NCBI GenBank assembly: GCA_002917075.1
Contig: NTMA01000042.1
Coordinates: forward strand, 186,001 to 250,000
Source: Hawksworthiomyces lignivorus
Lineage: Eukaryota > Ascomycota > Sordariomycetes > Ophiostomatales > Ophiostomataceae
Length of the DNA stretch: 64,000 nt
Reading direction: 5' to 3'
This document shows positions 33,285-43,920 of this stretch, piece by piece. The translations under genes and the position numbers were made by a program. How positions within the stretch are numbered: position 1 is the first letter of the stretch; each line of letters starts with the position of its first letter. Under the pieces are notes generated by a model that saw nothing but the letters and a program-made list of their open reading frames with translations, had not been told where the DNA came from and did not search any database.

Positions 33285-35402
33285 TCAGACCGGGGGTTCT
33301 TTCGCACCTGGTTCAAGACTATGACTCAAGAAATCGATCAAGCCAACATCTCGCTGTGCCTCGGCCAGCATTTTTGCATCTTCCTGTCCGCTGTGGCTCT
33401 TGAAGATACGGTCCATATCTTCAAGTGTTGCATTCTTTGTCTCGGGCAAGACGAGCCACACCCAGAGGAAACCTCCAACGAGAAAGACGGAGAAAAAGAT
33501 GTACGTGCCCCAAGCCCAGGCCGCAAACATAGGGGGTACGAGGAAGGCGATGGCGAAGTTGTTTACCCAGTTGCTCGAGGCTCCGATAGAGGCGCCACGT
33601 GCGCGGATGGACAGAGGGAACACCTCGGACACCAAGACCTAGCATTGCTCAATATAACAGATCTATAATGAATCACCTGAGTTCGCTCACTCACCCAACT
33701 TGCGGGACCCCAGCCGTACCCAAAACCGGCAATCTAGGATGATTGTCAGCGAATTCGAAAGATCTTGCAATCCGATATGGATAAATGCGGCAATATGCCT
33801 AACTCACATAAACCCAGATCAAAGCCACAGCAGCCCATCCTGGTTGAATGTTACTAAACACTATTCTTCATGCAGCGATGGACGACAACAGATATCACGA
33901 ACCGGCATTCCGATGATTCGGCCAGTCGTGCCGAAACTTGGCCACGATAATCCCGACAGTCACCATACAAACGAACATAATTGTCGAACCAGTTAGAAGC
34001 ATGGGTTTTCGTCCAACTTTATCGATTAGAAACTACAAGCCGTTAGAAGATTTTTTGGGTTTGAATCTGGGTTCCGCATACCATGGCTGGCAGAGTGCTG
34101 ACTAGAAACGTGGAGCCTGTGACACCAGTAGCTAGGAGCGCAATTGTGCCTTCCGAGAATCCGAAGCTCTCAAAGACATTTGATGCATAATAGATGACTA
34201 GAAGTCGTCAGAGGAATAGCACATGCAAGGGAAGAATGATGAGAATACGAACTTGAATCGATGCCGCTCCACTGCTGCCAAAACATTACCAGCCAAGCTG
34301 TAGCGACTCTCTTAAAATTGTCCCAGGATCGGAAGAGATGAATATACCCCGTCAGTTCCCGAATCAAGATGCTTTGATTTTGCTGCAGAATGTTAGCACC
34401 TAGAAGGCACCACAAGAGGATTTCATACCACATATACCACATACTTCTGCGGCGAGTTTAGGAAAATGCTTCTGGAAGACGCGCTGCTCGAACAGTGCTT
34501 CGGCTTTGATTTCCAGGAATTCGACCTGGACCAAAATGTCATTGACATCACGTTTTCGCAGCCAGGCCAAAGTTTCTTTGGCCTTCTCCTCTTTTCCAGC
34601 TTTGACCAGCCACCGAGGTGAGAAAGGCATCCACCAGATGCCGAAGGCGAGGAAGATGGACGGAATGCCCTGGATGATCGATGGCAACTTCCAGGCCAGG
34701 TCAGACTGCGTGTCTCCGGTGCCGCCGATATAGTTGCTTCCGTAACCGATCCAGAAGCTAAGGAAGATTCCGAGGATAGTTGCTAGCTGGTAGAAACTGA
34801 CAATGAAACCCCTCGTCTCTGGGGCTGAGATCTCCGCATTGTAAAGAGGCCCCACTCCGCTGAAGGTGCCGACTCCGAGGCCAGTGAAGAACCTTCCTGC
34901 GTATAAGAGCTGCGGATGGCCAGCTGTAGCGCCGATGTATAGATAGCTTCCAAGAATAACCCAGCAGCAGGCACTGAACATGGTGTACTTTCGTGAGAAA
35001 ATCTCACCGAGGAGGCCCGCGGACAGGGAGCCGATGATGCCGCCAAGCTGAAGCACCGAGGTCAACCAGCCGGTCGCGCTCGAGGAAGAGACCACGGATG
35101 GGAAGTTGGTCGTGAACCGGGTCATGACAAGGGACTGGGACAGGATCCCTTGTTGGTAGCCGTACTCGAAGCCACCAAATCTGTGGACAGTATAGATTTA
35201 GACTTCCGAAGGCCATGCGCCGACGTTGACTCTTCATGGTGACTTACGAGGCAAACAAGGCTATGAAGATAATCTTCGGGTTTGCTATGATAGACTGCCA
35301 TCTCGTCTTGACAGCTTCGTTAACTCTCCACTCGGCCGTGACTACCTCGAGATGATTCGGGTCATCAATTTGCGTGGCTGTAACTGGCTTGGGCTCCTCC
35401 AT
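33285..35402 (-). CDS. MFS sugar transporter (PF00083 type)
   Basis: Eight exons on the minus strand: 35402-35248, 35180-34445, 34382-34253, 34197-34082, 34032-33899, 33853-33808, 33733-33695, 33638-33285, giving 569 residues. All introns are 45-67 bp with GT..AG ends and frame continuity (LFAS|FGGFEYGYQQGIL, WSGIDS|IIYYASNVF, PAM|FLIDKVGRKPM, IWVY|IAGFGYGWGP). Family marks are GRFFTGLGVGTFSGVGPLYNAEI, FSPRWLVKAGK (usual PESPRWL), DKVGRKPML, YGWGPASWVLVSEVFPL, and PETKNATLEDMD near the end. Twelve helices are expected in the plasma membrane, importing a sugar or a related polyol or acid by proton symport; the substrate is not assignable. The start METhionine (MEEPKPVTATQ) is the first in frame. 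The gene is flanked by R4 direct repeats. Confidence 0.87.
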
Positions 35403-36308
35403 GATTTTCTAGTGAATTGGTCCAAGATCAACGTCCTTGGTCATCCATCAACTAACCTTGACATCATAAGACTTATCAGCCAAGTGAGCTACACGACTAT
35501 TATATATCAGACGAAGCACCAAGCTTTGCCTTGGCTATGTTATGCCTCTTTCGGTATCGAGTGCCTCCCACTGCTACATTTGGCAGGACGTAGTTATGTA
35601 ATCATTTAGATCTTGGTCACGAGTGTCTTCCTGAGTACGACGAAAAAAGGTTTGAGCGCTTAGAAATGCCCTTTCCGTCTGAAAGTCCTCGATATGGTAT
35701 GATCTGCAAGCACCTTGACATGCTAGCATTCATCACCGGTGGCCAGTGTATCATTGAGGAAGACGGAACTCGCCCTACCCCGCGGGACATTTGAGGGGAA
35801 GGTTACAGAGATTGTGGGCATTTCTTTTGTACTTACAGTACAGAGTGCCTACGAGAACACAGAATTGCATCCTAGGACTAGAGTTTAGTCGTACTTATTA
35901 GCCAATCCTGATTATTTACGTCCAAAAACCGCCGGCTGATTAAGTAGGAGATTATTATACATATTGTGTTACGAAATAGGAAAGTCAAGAAGACCTAAAA
36001 TAGAGATCGGCCCGAGGGCGGTTGGTAAGGGGTAGAATAGATGTGCTAGCACAAGGCGTGTGCTATTCACTGCAGCGGGAGGCTACATAGCATACCAGGA
36101 AGGATGGCGCTGAGGATATGCCAGGACCAATGGGTGCCTGAAGGGTAATTTGCGCTAGAACCCACGGAATTCCAGTGCACTTAAACCAATAGCATAGGTA
36201 TGTTTCAGAAGCATTAAGATACAGGAAAAGACCAATGAAGTGTGTGGGGAAGCAAAGCTCATTGCTAATTGCATTCCCGAGCCCTCTGCCCTCATTGCAT
36301 ATAAAACT

Positions 36309-36402
36309 AAACCGATACGTGACTTGTATTCTTCTAGAACATAAACCCTTATAAGCCTGATCACCTTCGCAGAGCTCTCTTCCTAGAAAAGTGCTATGTA
36401 AC
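36309..36402 (+). repeat. direct repeat R4, copy 2
   Basis: Matches 33,146-33,235 in block order (cgatacg, attcttctagaaca, tcgcagag, ctagaaaagtgct) about 3.16 kb away. Confidence 0.5.
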
Positions 36403-36638
36403 AAAGAGAAGCAGAGTTGGGGATACAATATAATACGATAATCCAAGCACCGCTGCAAGGGGGTAAATATGAAAATTAAAAAAAAAAAAAAAAAAAAAAA
36501 GGAGAAGAAAAGAAAAGAAAAAATCAAGAGTACAAGAGAGAGACAATGGAAAGGAGTGCTGGTACATATATCTAGTCCTCGAGGAGGCCTGAAGACTAAC
36601 CAGGAGGCAAGAGAAGACTGGGACCATTAGTGTAAGCA

Positions 36639-36765
36639 AAACACTGTGGCTGCGTCACAGCAACACATAAAAGCACGCCCTCTAAGCAGACTATATTAGA
36701 GACTGCACAGGTGTACGTCTTGAAGGGGAAATTTTCCGGCGAGCATTCTCGTGTGGGATAATGGG
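36639..36765 (-). repeat. dispersed repeat R1, inverted copy F
   Basis: On the minus strand: attatcccacacgagaatgc, ggaaaatttcc, acacctgtgcagtc and cagccacagtgttttg. Closest to copy G at 27,755. Confidence 0.65.
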
Positions 36766-36989
36766 CTGTTAGCATTAGTGTAATGCCCGTGTTTGCCATA
36801 TAAATTTGGTGGTAGAATCGGCTGGACCTTAAGTCCGATCATCCTTCAATCACAACAACAACAGATCATGGCTTAACACCCAGCGTGTGGTAGCGCTTGC
36901 TGATGCCCCGTGCGGCTATTTCGCAACCCATCCCCCAAAAGAGGATGCGTCTCCTTTCCTAGCCTGTGTTCGTAGAATACAGCTTAGTC

Positions 36990-37790
36990 GCTACTCGTGC
37001 TGCGGCCACGTAATATTTGGATTTCGCTGCACGAGCTAAGGCAGACGACATTATCGAGATTGTAAATTTATTGATCAAGCACAAGAGAGGCGTCATCGTG
37101 ATAGTCCAAAATAAGAACTGGAACCGCGAATACGGTAGTAACTTGATCATCAGAGCATGGATATGTCGAGACCATCAACTTTTCAGTCAAGCAAGAGGCA
37201 GGCTTGGACCTGCTGCATCCGAATAGTTGCAAAGCAGCGCCACTGCGACTGAAATATCACATACAGATATGAAATGCGAGAAGTTGGAGTCCATAGTGGA
37301 AAATAAAACGGGTATTAACAGAGCCTTACGACGTGTCGAATACGGTAGCCCCCTTGCCTCTTGCGGAGGATTAAGGTACCAAGTCGTCAGCGAAGAGGAG
37401 ACTCAAATTAACATAACGCTTTCTGGCAATTATTACGATGACGTCCTCGCAGCGGCCACAATGCGTGATATCACGACGGCACTGGTCTTTGTATAATACG
37501 GGGCTAATGCAAATTTGTCTCAGAGCAACCGATACGGCAGCGCGGAAAAAGATTATCGCACAACTGACACCTCGAGCGTGATATACGATACTACTCTAAC
37601 AGCTGCAACAGACTAGAAGAGCGTTAAATTGTTAGACTCCTAATGGATAGAGGCTCTAATTCGAACGTGGGCGAGTGTGGCAAAGAAGGCTACGAAGACC
37701 CTCTCTTCCTAAGCCTCTAAATGAGGTGCATGACAATTCTACAGTCCACAGAATATCTCACATGTCTACTTGAATCTGGTTCTTGCCACT
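36990..37790 (+). pseudogene. ankyrin-repeat gene remnant
   Basis: Broken reading frames on the plus strand match the fungal NACHT-ankyrin repeat style of the GGxYGSALxAAA...IVxLLLxxGAxVN type. Examples are DIIEIVNLLIKHK and EYGSNLIIRAW (37,050-37,160), EYGSPLASCGG (37,338-37,370), INITLSGNYYDDVLAAATMRD (37,410-37,475), then after a stop YGANANLSQSN and RYGSAEKDY (37,500-37,555), and later LLMDRGSN-like and NVGECG pieces. Stops interrupt at 37,224, 37,493, 37,614 and further on. Neither the NACHT part nor a start is found, so this is a decayed 3' portion. Confidence 0.6.
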
Positions 37791-39142
37791 GCACGTGAAT
37801 ACAGCACAAACAACGCGGAGTTTGAGACAAACATAATACACGGCTTCGAAGTTGATTATCTGTCCCACTGTACGGCATGGAGAAGGAAATTTAAGATGTG
37901 TCAACCGTCTCCCGCTGGGAACACGTACAGGACATGAGGAGAGCTCGTCGCGTACAACGTGCCTGGGAACTACGCTCATCCTAGCAGGACTGGTCAACTT
38001 TCTTGCCAAGCTCATGCGGGGTGTCTAATACTCAACCGCAGTAGAGCAACGTTGCCATCAAGATAATGGCTCGTACCGAATTGCTCCATATGCCCATGGT
38101 ATGTCCTTCATCACTGTTAATATCAAAGCCAAATATACTTGATACCATGATCGCATAAATGGTTAGCCCAACGGCTCTTTGATTTGAGCTCACAATAATA
38201 GGAGACTGCTGCTACTTTCTCTCAAAATACTTGCAAACATATTTCTTTCCAAGGAGTGCTGCACGCTAGCAGAAATCTCTGTTACTGTGATGGTCGCTAC
38301 GTACAGACACAGTTTCCGATCCACCGGCCCTGGTACGATATTTGAAGCTATTGCGGATAAAAGCGACAATTACAACGAGAAAGAGACTGTGGAGTAACCT
38401 GGTAATAAACGACAATATGCAGTATGCGTTTAGATCTCTCGTGGAAATTTGCCTAAAGCACTTACATGAACTATTGCAGTAGCTTTGCAGCTCTATTGCC
38501 GTGTATAATTACCGACTTTGGTATCCGAAGGCTGGGCACTGAGCCTCATTATTGTGTAAGTGTAACTGATCTGGTGAATGGTGGAAGGCAACGGAATGGT
38601 ATCCGTAATCCAAATGGAGAAACAAACCTTAGACTGAAACTGGATTTTGAGAAAGTTAAGTTCTATTTCAGGGCAATACGCTTCATTATACAGAATGCCC
38701 GGTGTTGTAATTCTTCAGCCAATTCGCCTTGGAGAGGAAAGAGTATAATATGCACGATATCTTTTGGTTCTATTTTTATTATTCATTCATATACAAGGGA
38801 TTTTAATTTCCGTTTCAAGAGGGGGTGGCTTGCTCCTGGTTTTCGGTATTCCATCGCGGGAATTGCTTCTACCTTCGACCACGTACTCGACACTCTTTTC
38901 AGTTATTTGAACAGAGAAGTGAATGAAACTGGCTCGGGAACAAGGAAGCCCGCTCGCTGAAATTTCCCAGAGAAACTCGCAACCAGTGAAGCGACGAAAA
39001 CAAGATAAAGATGGCAGTGGTTCTCCATTTCGGTGGCTAGTAAAAGACGAATAGTTGAAAGGACATTCAACCAGTTGATTTTACAAATAAGTCTCTAAAC
39101 CTTTATTCTTGCAGTTTTTCACACCGGCCACTTCAAAACAAC
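37791..39142. other. intergenic, no gene recognised
   Basis: An open frame of 164 codons (38,466-38,960, plus) has no recognisable domain, and its composition looks non-coding. The last 100 bp form the leader of the secreted-protein gene at 39,143. Confidence 0.4.
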
Positions 39143-39760
39143 ATGCTCTATCCTGTAGCTTCCTTGTCTGCTGGGCTCGGCCTGCTCGCTATTACACAGG
39201 TGGCCGCCGCCGCCGCCGCCGCTGATGCGCCTGAGCACTCTATGGGCTTTATCGGCTGCTCCATGTCCGAGAACGTAGCCCAAGGGTACGTGGCCGATGG
39301 CGGCAAGCGCATGTGGGGCCCCTACGGCACAGGGGGCTTGGTCGTGCAGTCGTGGACCAGCACAACAGCTGCGCCGTGGCGCAAGTTCGACGAGCAGGCC
39401 TCAAAATACGGCAAGCCCACAGCTGTATGGGTGCAGATCTGCATCTTCGCCAATCCGGGCGCCACCATGGATGAGGTCAAAGAGCTTATTGCCAACGCAC
39501 GGCAGCACTCGTCGCCAGACGCGCAAATCTATATCACGGGCCAACCGCTCTACCCTGGCGGCAACACATGTTTCCTGGCCGGAAAAGGCGGCCCAGAGCT
39601 AACGGACAAGCTAGCCCAGCAAGCGGCGGCCGACAAGAGCCTCAACGTGACCTACCCCGGTGCGTTTACGCTAAAGAACGACGAGACGCAAGACACTTGC
39701 CACGCCAACTCTGCCGGCCAGGCTTCTCTTGGGAAGCAGGCCATTGCCTTCTGGGGTTAA
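39143..39760 (+). CDS. secreted SGNH-hydrolase-like protein
   Basis: 205 residues, one exon. A clear signal peptide (MLYPVASLSAGLGLLAITQV then an Ala run) directs secretion, with cleavage likely near residue 27. After it come IGCSMSENVAQGY with a candidate nucleophile Ser40, RMWGPYGTGGLVVQSW, AVWVQICIFANPG, and near the end DTCHAN with Asp184 and His187 in the DxxH spacing of SGNH/GDSL esterases. The usual GDS block I is GCS here, so the enzyme assignment is tentative; the length and layout fit a family of small secreted fungal proteins. A polysaccharide- or ester-linked substrate outside the cell is the natural guess. Confidence 0.65.
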   Translation: MLYPVASLSAGLGLLAITQVAAAAAAADAPEHSMGFIGCSMSENVAQGYVADGGKRMWGPYGTGGLVVQSWTSTTAAPWRKFDEQASKYGKPTAVWVQICIFANPGATMDEVKELIANARQHSSPDAQIYITGQPLYPGGNTCFLAGKGGPELTDKLAQQAAADKSLNVTYPGAFTLKNDETQDTCHANSAGQASLGKQAIAFWG

Positions 39761-41781
39761 AGAAGGGGGAACCAAACAACCGCTAGACCGCCATAGCGAA
39801 TCGTGGAGTTGTATATCGAAAAGAAATACTGCTGGGACGGAATGATCGGTCAAAAAAATGAGACATCACGCAAGGGTGAATATTTATGTTTTCTGGTGTG
39901 TGTGCTCTTGTACGTAGTTTGAATGCAGGCTCTTTAGTTTGATCGTAATGTTAGTTCTATTTCAGACGGAGTTACGAGCCGCGTTCCTGTTGTTGAGACT
40001 CAAGTTGAGAACTAATAACTCATATTGAGGTGATGGTGCATGAGGCTTAAAGCGCCGATGAGGTAGCGCTGAGAACATACAGCACTTGCCAAGAGATACT
40101 GACCAGCAGTTATATCCTTTGAAGACAATTCTTCACCCACGTACGGCCATAGATACTGGAAAGCACGGGATCCCGTCCGCTCTCCCCGTTAAACCAGTAA
40201 TCGGTGGATTAGTAGTTGGGTCGGTGACGAGCAGCGAATACCCACTGCTGTACATGTTCTTTTTATTTTATTTTGTTTATTTATTTTTAATTTTTGAATG
40301 TTTAAGTGTAGATAGGTCTTTCGGGTATATTAGGACCATTTTTTAGAAGTCCTATTTGTATTGTTTGTTTTACGGGAAACGAATATAGAAGTACCATTAC
40401 TTTTTGTCGTTTCAAACTCAAGAAAAACCGTCCAAACAATGACATTATAAACCATGACTACTATTTACAAGAAGGGATGGTCCTAATTAGATACCAAAAA
40501 AAAACTTTCTGAATTATAATTGTCATCGTCATCATTAATCATTAATTACATTATCGTACAACCTTTTCATCCAATGGCCACTGCCGGGATCAGGGCCGCC
40601 GACGCTCCGGCGGCCCCCCCCAGGCCGCCGCCTAACCATAAGGGCTAGCCGCCAGCCTGCACGCCACCGCCGCTCCCTCCGTACTACCACATATATCTCG
40701 TCAGAAATCGTCGAATTCTGCGGTATCCCCGAATCCCATGATAAAGTCATCACGAAGGTTTTAGGTTACGTAATTCCATACGACTCCCTCGCTGCCATGT
40801 AGGTTGACGACGTTATTCAACGTCTTATCCTTATCATTTAATAATATATAGTATTATTTTAGTCCCAATCTTAATAATCTCAATATACCCCTAAACCTTT
40901 TACTATCTCCGTTACCATCAACGACGCCGGCACGGTGCCCTTTAATACCCAACTTACTTTTTATGTAACGACGTTAGGGAAAAACTCACTAAAACAAACC
41001 ACACCAGACAACGCTCACGGCTCTATTAACACTATAACCAAATCGTTACGACGACCGGAGATTATTCGTACCAAAGATCTCACTAATCCCCTCATAGGTC
41101 AACAGATTTATTAATTCAATCAATACGGTAGCTGCTCGGAACGGAAAGCCGAAGACCGTCGACGTACGGACTTTAACCGACGATGACACCGTGGTCTACT
41201 CCGAGCCCGGTTTAGATAGGTGGTTCGTTAAAAACTTTACGTGAACGGAAGTCCTCGGAGTAACCACAGTGGCCACAGGCCCGAAAATTGTTCTCCGACA
41301 CGTCTTTATTGTTACACTGTTACAAAAGCGGTGTATAAGGTAATCAGGCTTATAGGGGGGGGGTTATGTTCTGTGAGAATTGAGCGTAGTATATCAATGT
41401 ATGCAAATGAAGGCTCTGAATAGAATAGTAGGCCTCTGGTACTGATTGAATTCAGACAAGCGGTAACGACTAATCGTTAACGGAAACTATCTAAGCTATC
41501 TAGGTAGGGAATGTGCTGTTATATAGATGAGCAACATCAGTCGTACATCAGTCGCAAACATCAGTCCCTAACATCAGTTCTCAATTGATGTTTGGTTACA
41601 TAATCCTCCTAGTACTGTACAATATTCCTACTAGTATCTAAATCCGTGTGGTACACCTGCCTATTCTAGTATATTACTGGCGCTAGCCCCTCTTTGGTGC
41701 TATCCTTGTCAATATACTGGTACAGTCGTTCTGCCACACTATACCGTCTTTCCTTAAGGTCTCAATTTAGGTCCTTACGTC
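39761..41781. other. intergenic with decayed coding-like sequence
   Basis: No intact gene. From about 40,690 to 41,330 the plus strand gives broken pieces with coding flavour (VEFCGIPESHDKVITKV, VTINDAGTVPFNTQLTFYV) interrupted by stops; I cannot identify the source. At 41,532-41,577 the unit catcagt occurs four times, and the adjoining gatgagcaacatcagt resembles bases 245-262 of this window. Confidence 0.4.
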
Positions 41782-42164
41782 CTATTTCGTAACATATCCG
41801 TATAACCATGGCTGGACCTCCGGACAAGTCCAACGGCTTGGAAACGGCCCCTTTAACTGCTCTTTTTCAAGTTGCGAGAGGAACAGCTCGTCGCGCGCCT
41901 CTTGTTCCGGCCCGTTGAGCATGTGGAATGCATCTCGCTGGTTTCCATAATTAGTGAATCTAGGATTTGCTAGAAGACTATAAGTGGTAAGTGTGGCAGG
42001 TCGCAACATGCCTGTTTGAATGTCTCCCTCACGATAGCGTCGCCTCTGCTCTTGCGGAGTTGTTCGTACATTTTCGTTGCCCAAGGAACTTGTTCCCGGC
42101 CTGTGATCTTGCCTAGAAGACGACCGAGGACAGCTCCGTCCTCGATGGCTGAGTTGGCGTACGC
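41782..42164 (-). pseudogene. 3' remnant of a FAD-dependent (salicylate hydroxylase-like) monooxygenase
   Basis: Two exons survive on the minus strand, 42164-42012 and 41937-41782, separated by a 74-bp intron with a GC donor (cag|gcatgt) and an ccag acceptor. Together they encode about 102 residues of the conserved C-terminus: ANSAIEDGAVLGRLLG (the FAD-contacting helix), EQLRKSRGDAIVRETFKQ, RDAFHMLNGPEQEARDELF, FPSRWTCPEVQPWLYGY. The first three quarters, including the Rossmann GxGxxG and the DG motif, are absent, and sequence upstream towards the hydrolase gene is not coding. The family hydroxylates aromatic acids to catechols, which fits the ring-cleavage dioxygenase nearby. The ancestral cluster probably made its own catechol-type substrate and lost this step. 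Confidence 0.75.
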
Positions 42165-42466
42165 CTTTGTGGCTGCTCTATTATTAGTTCTCTACTCGTC
42201 CACTAAACACGCCTCCTGCAACAAACCCGCGCGAGCTCGCCCGGGGACTATTGGAATGAACCCAGAGCTCGCTCAGAGTGTAGAGAGACAGACGAAGTCG
42301 GGGGTGCGGGTTCAGATGTCGTCATTCGAGGAATCTACAAACATACTGGAGTACAATAATAATAAATTCTGTGATTCCTTATTTTGAACCAAAACCTGCG
42401 GAAACATGACCACAATTCCAATTTGGCCTCATCTTCAAGTGAACATCTGCCATAACCAACGACAAT

Positions 42467-43735
42467 ATGCCACCCCCAGTACAGGTGGCTCTCGAGCCGA
42501 TTGAGCCCCCGACCGTCGGGCAGAGGGGTTATCAGGGGCTCAATCCCAGGAAAGAGATCCTTCCCGCGGGGTGGAACGGGTTCGACTCGAGAACCCTGCC
42601 AACCGATATCCTCGCCGAGCATGACTTTGCCGTCAAGGTGCGCGATGGTGTAACTCTCTACATGGACATTTATCGCCCACCGTCGTCCGACAAGGGCGAG
42701 AAGGTCCCCGCGATTGTCGCGTGGAGCCCATTCGGCAAGAAGCTCAACGGCATCATGAAGATGGCAGGCTTTCCATACAATATGGGCGTGCCAAAGGGAA
42801 CCCTCAGTGGCTTGGAGCGCTTTGAGGGGCCTGATCCTGCAGAGTATGTCCCGCGAGGCTACGCTGTGGTCAACGTTGATGCCCGCGGTTCGGGCGACTC
42901 GGAGGGGTCCGTGGTCATTATGGGCTCGCAAGAGGCGGAGGACGGCTACGACGTCATCGAGGCCCTCGCCCAGCTGGACTGGTGTACCGGAAGCGTGGGC
43001 CTCGCCGGAAACTCGCACCTGGGCATCATTCAGTGGTTCATTGCCGCGCTGCAGCCCCCTCACCTGAAGGCCATCGCGCCGTGGGAGGCTCTGAGCGATC
43101 TGTACCGGGAGCAGTTCGCCCGCGGCGGCGTGTTTGACTGCGGCATGTTTGACCGCATCACGAAGCAAAACATCCAAGGGCACAACGGCATCGAGTCACA
43201 CAAGCAGATGTATCGCCGGAGCCCTCTCCAGAACGCGTACTGGAAGAACAAGCGGGTGGATTTGTCGAAGGTCAAGGTGCCGACTTACCTCTGTGGCTCC
43301 TACTCCACCAACGTCCACACCATGGGATCCATTCGCGGCTGGCTTCAAATACAATCGAAAGACAAGTGGCTGCACTGGGATCCCTACCAGGAATGGTACG
43401 ATCTTTGGGTTGAACCCAAGAGCCGTGAAGAGCTTGCGGCCTTCTTCGACAAGTACCTCAAAGGCGTCGACAACGGATGGGAAAAGACTCCTAAGGTTCG
43501 CATGTCCGTTCTTAGATTTGGAGAGAATGAGCCCTATCATTATATTGTGGAAGACGATTTCCCAATTCCGCGAACCGAATACAAGGAGCTGTATCTCCAT
43601 GCGAATGGCTCCCTTCAAGAGACGCCCGAAGATACCGAGGGCATCATCACATACAATTCGGAGCTTCTCTCAAATGATCAAGTCGATTTTGCTTCATTCA
43701 TCTTAAAGTTCGACAAGTCTACCAGGATGGATTAA
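42467..43735 (+). CDS. CocE/NonD-family alpha/beta hydrolase, C-terminally short
   Basis: 422 residues. The X-Pro dipeptidyl-peptidase-like hydrolase domain is complete: VKVRDGVTLYMDIYRP, the DARGSGDSEG block, the nucleophile Ser in GNSHLGIIQW, and WLHWDPYQEWYD with a candidate catalytic His. Bacterial and fungal relatives of about 550-650 residues carry a C-terminal jelly-roll domain (PF08530). Here the protein ends just as that domain begins (DQVDFASFILKFDKSTRMD). No continuation with splice signals was found, so this is probably a truncated gene, perhaps still making an esterase or amidase core. It faces the dioxygenase gene tail to tail with a gap of 185 bp. Confidence 0.8.
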   Translation: MPPPVQVALEPIEPPTVGQRGYQGLNPRKEILPAGWNGFDSRTLPTDILAEHDFAVKVRDGVTLYMDIYRPPSSDKGEKVPAIVAWSPFGKKLNGIMKMAGFPYNMGVPKGTLSGLERFEGPDPAEYVPRGYAVVNVDARGSGDSEGSVVIMGSQEAEDGYDVIEALAQLDWCTGSVGLAGNSHLGIIQWFIAALQPPHLKAIAPWEALSDLYREQFARGGVFDCGMFDRITKQNIQGHNGIESHKQMYRRSPLQNAYWKNKRVDLSKVKVPTYLCGSYSTNVHTMGSIRGWLQIQSKDKWLHWDPYQEWYDLWVEPKSREELAAFFDKYLKGVDNGWEKTPKVRMSVLRFGENEPYHYIVEDDFPIPRTEYKELYLHANGSLQETPEDTEGIITYNSELLSNDQVDFASFILKFDKSTRMD

Positions 43736-43920
43736 ATGCCAAAAGCAGTGCTACACATGCAAATCGGGTGTAGATTAGCCGTGCCACGCCCCACTTATAT
43801 GCCTCGGAGATTTGCTGCACCACCTATTCAGGAAGTGCTGTGCCGTCAAACGACCAGTCCCATATGTGTACTAATGCAATCAATATTGCCTTCTGCTACT
43901 GTTGTAAGCTAGGTATCTAC
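43736..43920. other. short convergent gap
   Basis: 3' regions of the hydrolase (plus) and dioxygenase (minus); no feature recognised. Confidence 0.5.

Larger units (their letters stand above)
35403..36985. other. intergenic upstream of the sugar transporter, with repeats
   Basis: No gene recognised. It contains R4 copy 2 (36,309-36,402), a run of about 24 A at 36,478-36,500, and inverted R1 copy F (36,639-36,765). Confidence 0.5.

Noticed and set aside
38466..38960. 164-codon open frame on the plus strand
   Set aside because: No domain, no splice context, and composition like the surrounding noncoding sequence; best seen as a chance open frame.
40690..41330. Coding-like broken pieces (VTINDAGTVPFNTQLTFYV)
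   Set aside because: Could be a decayed transposon or gene, but I could not name a family, so it is not called as a pseudogene.
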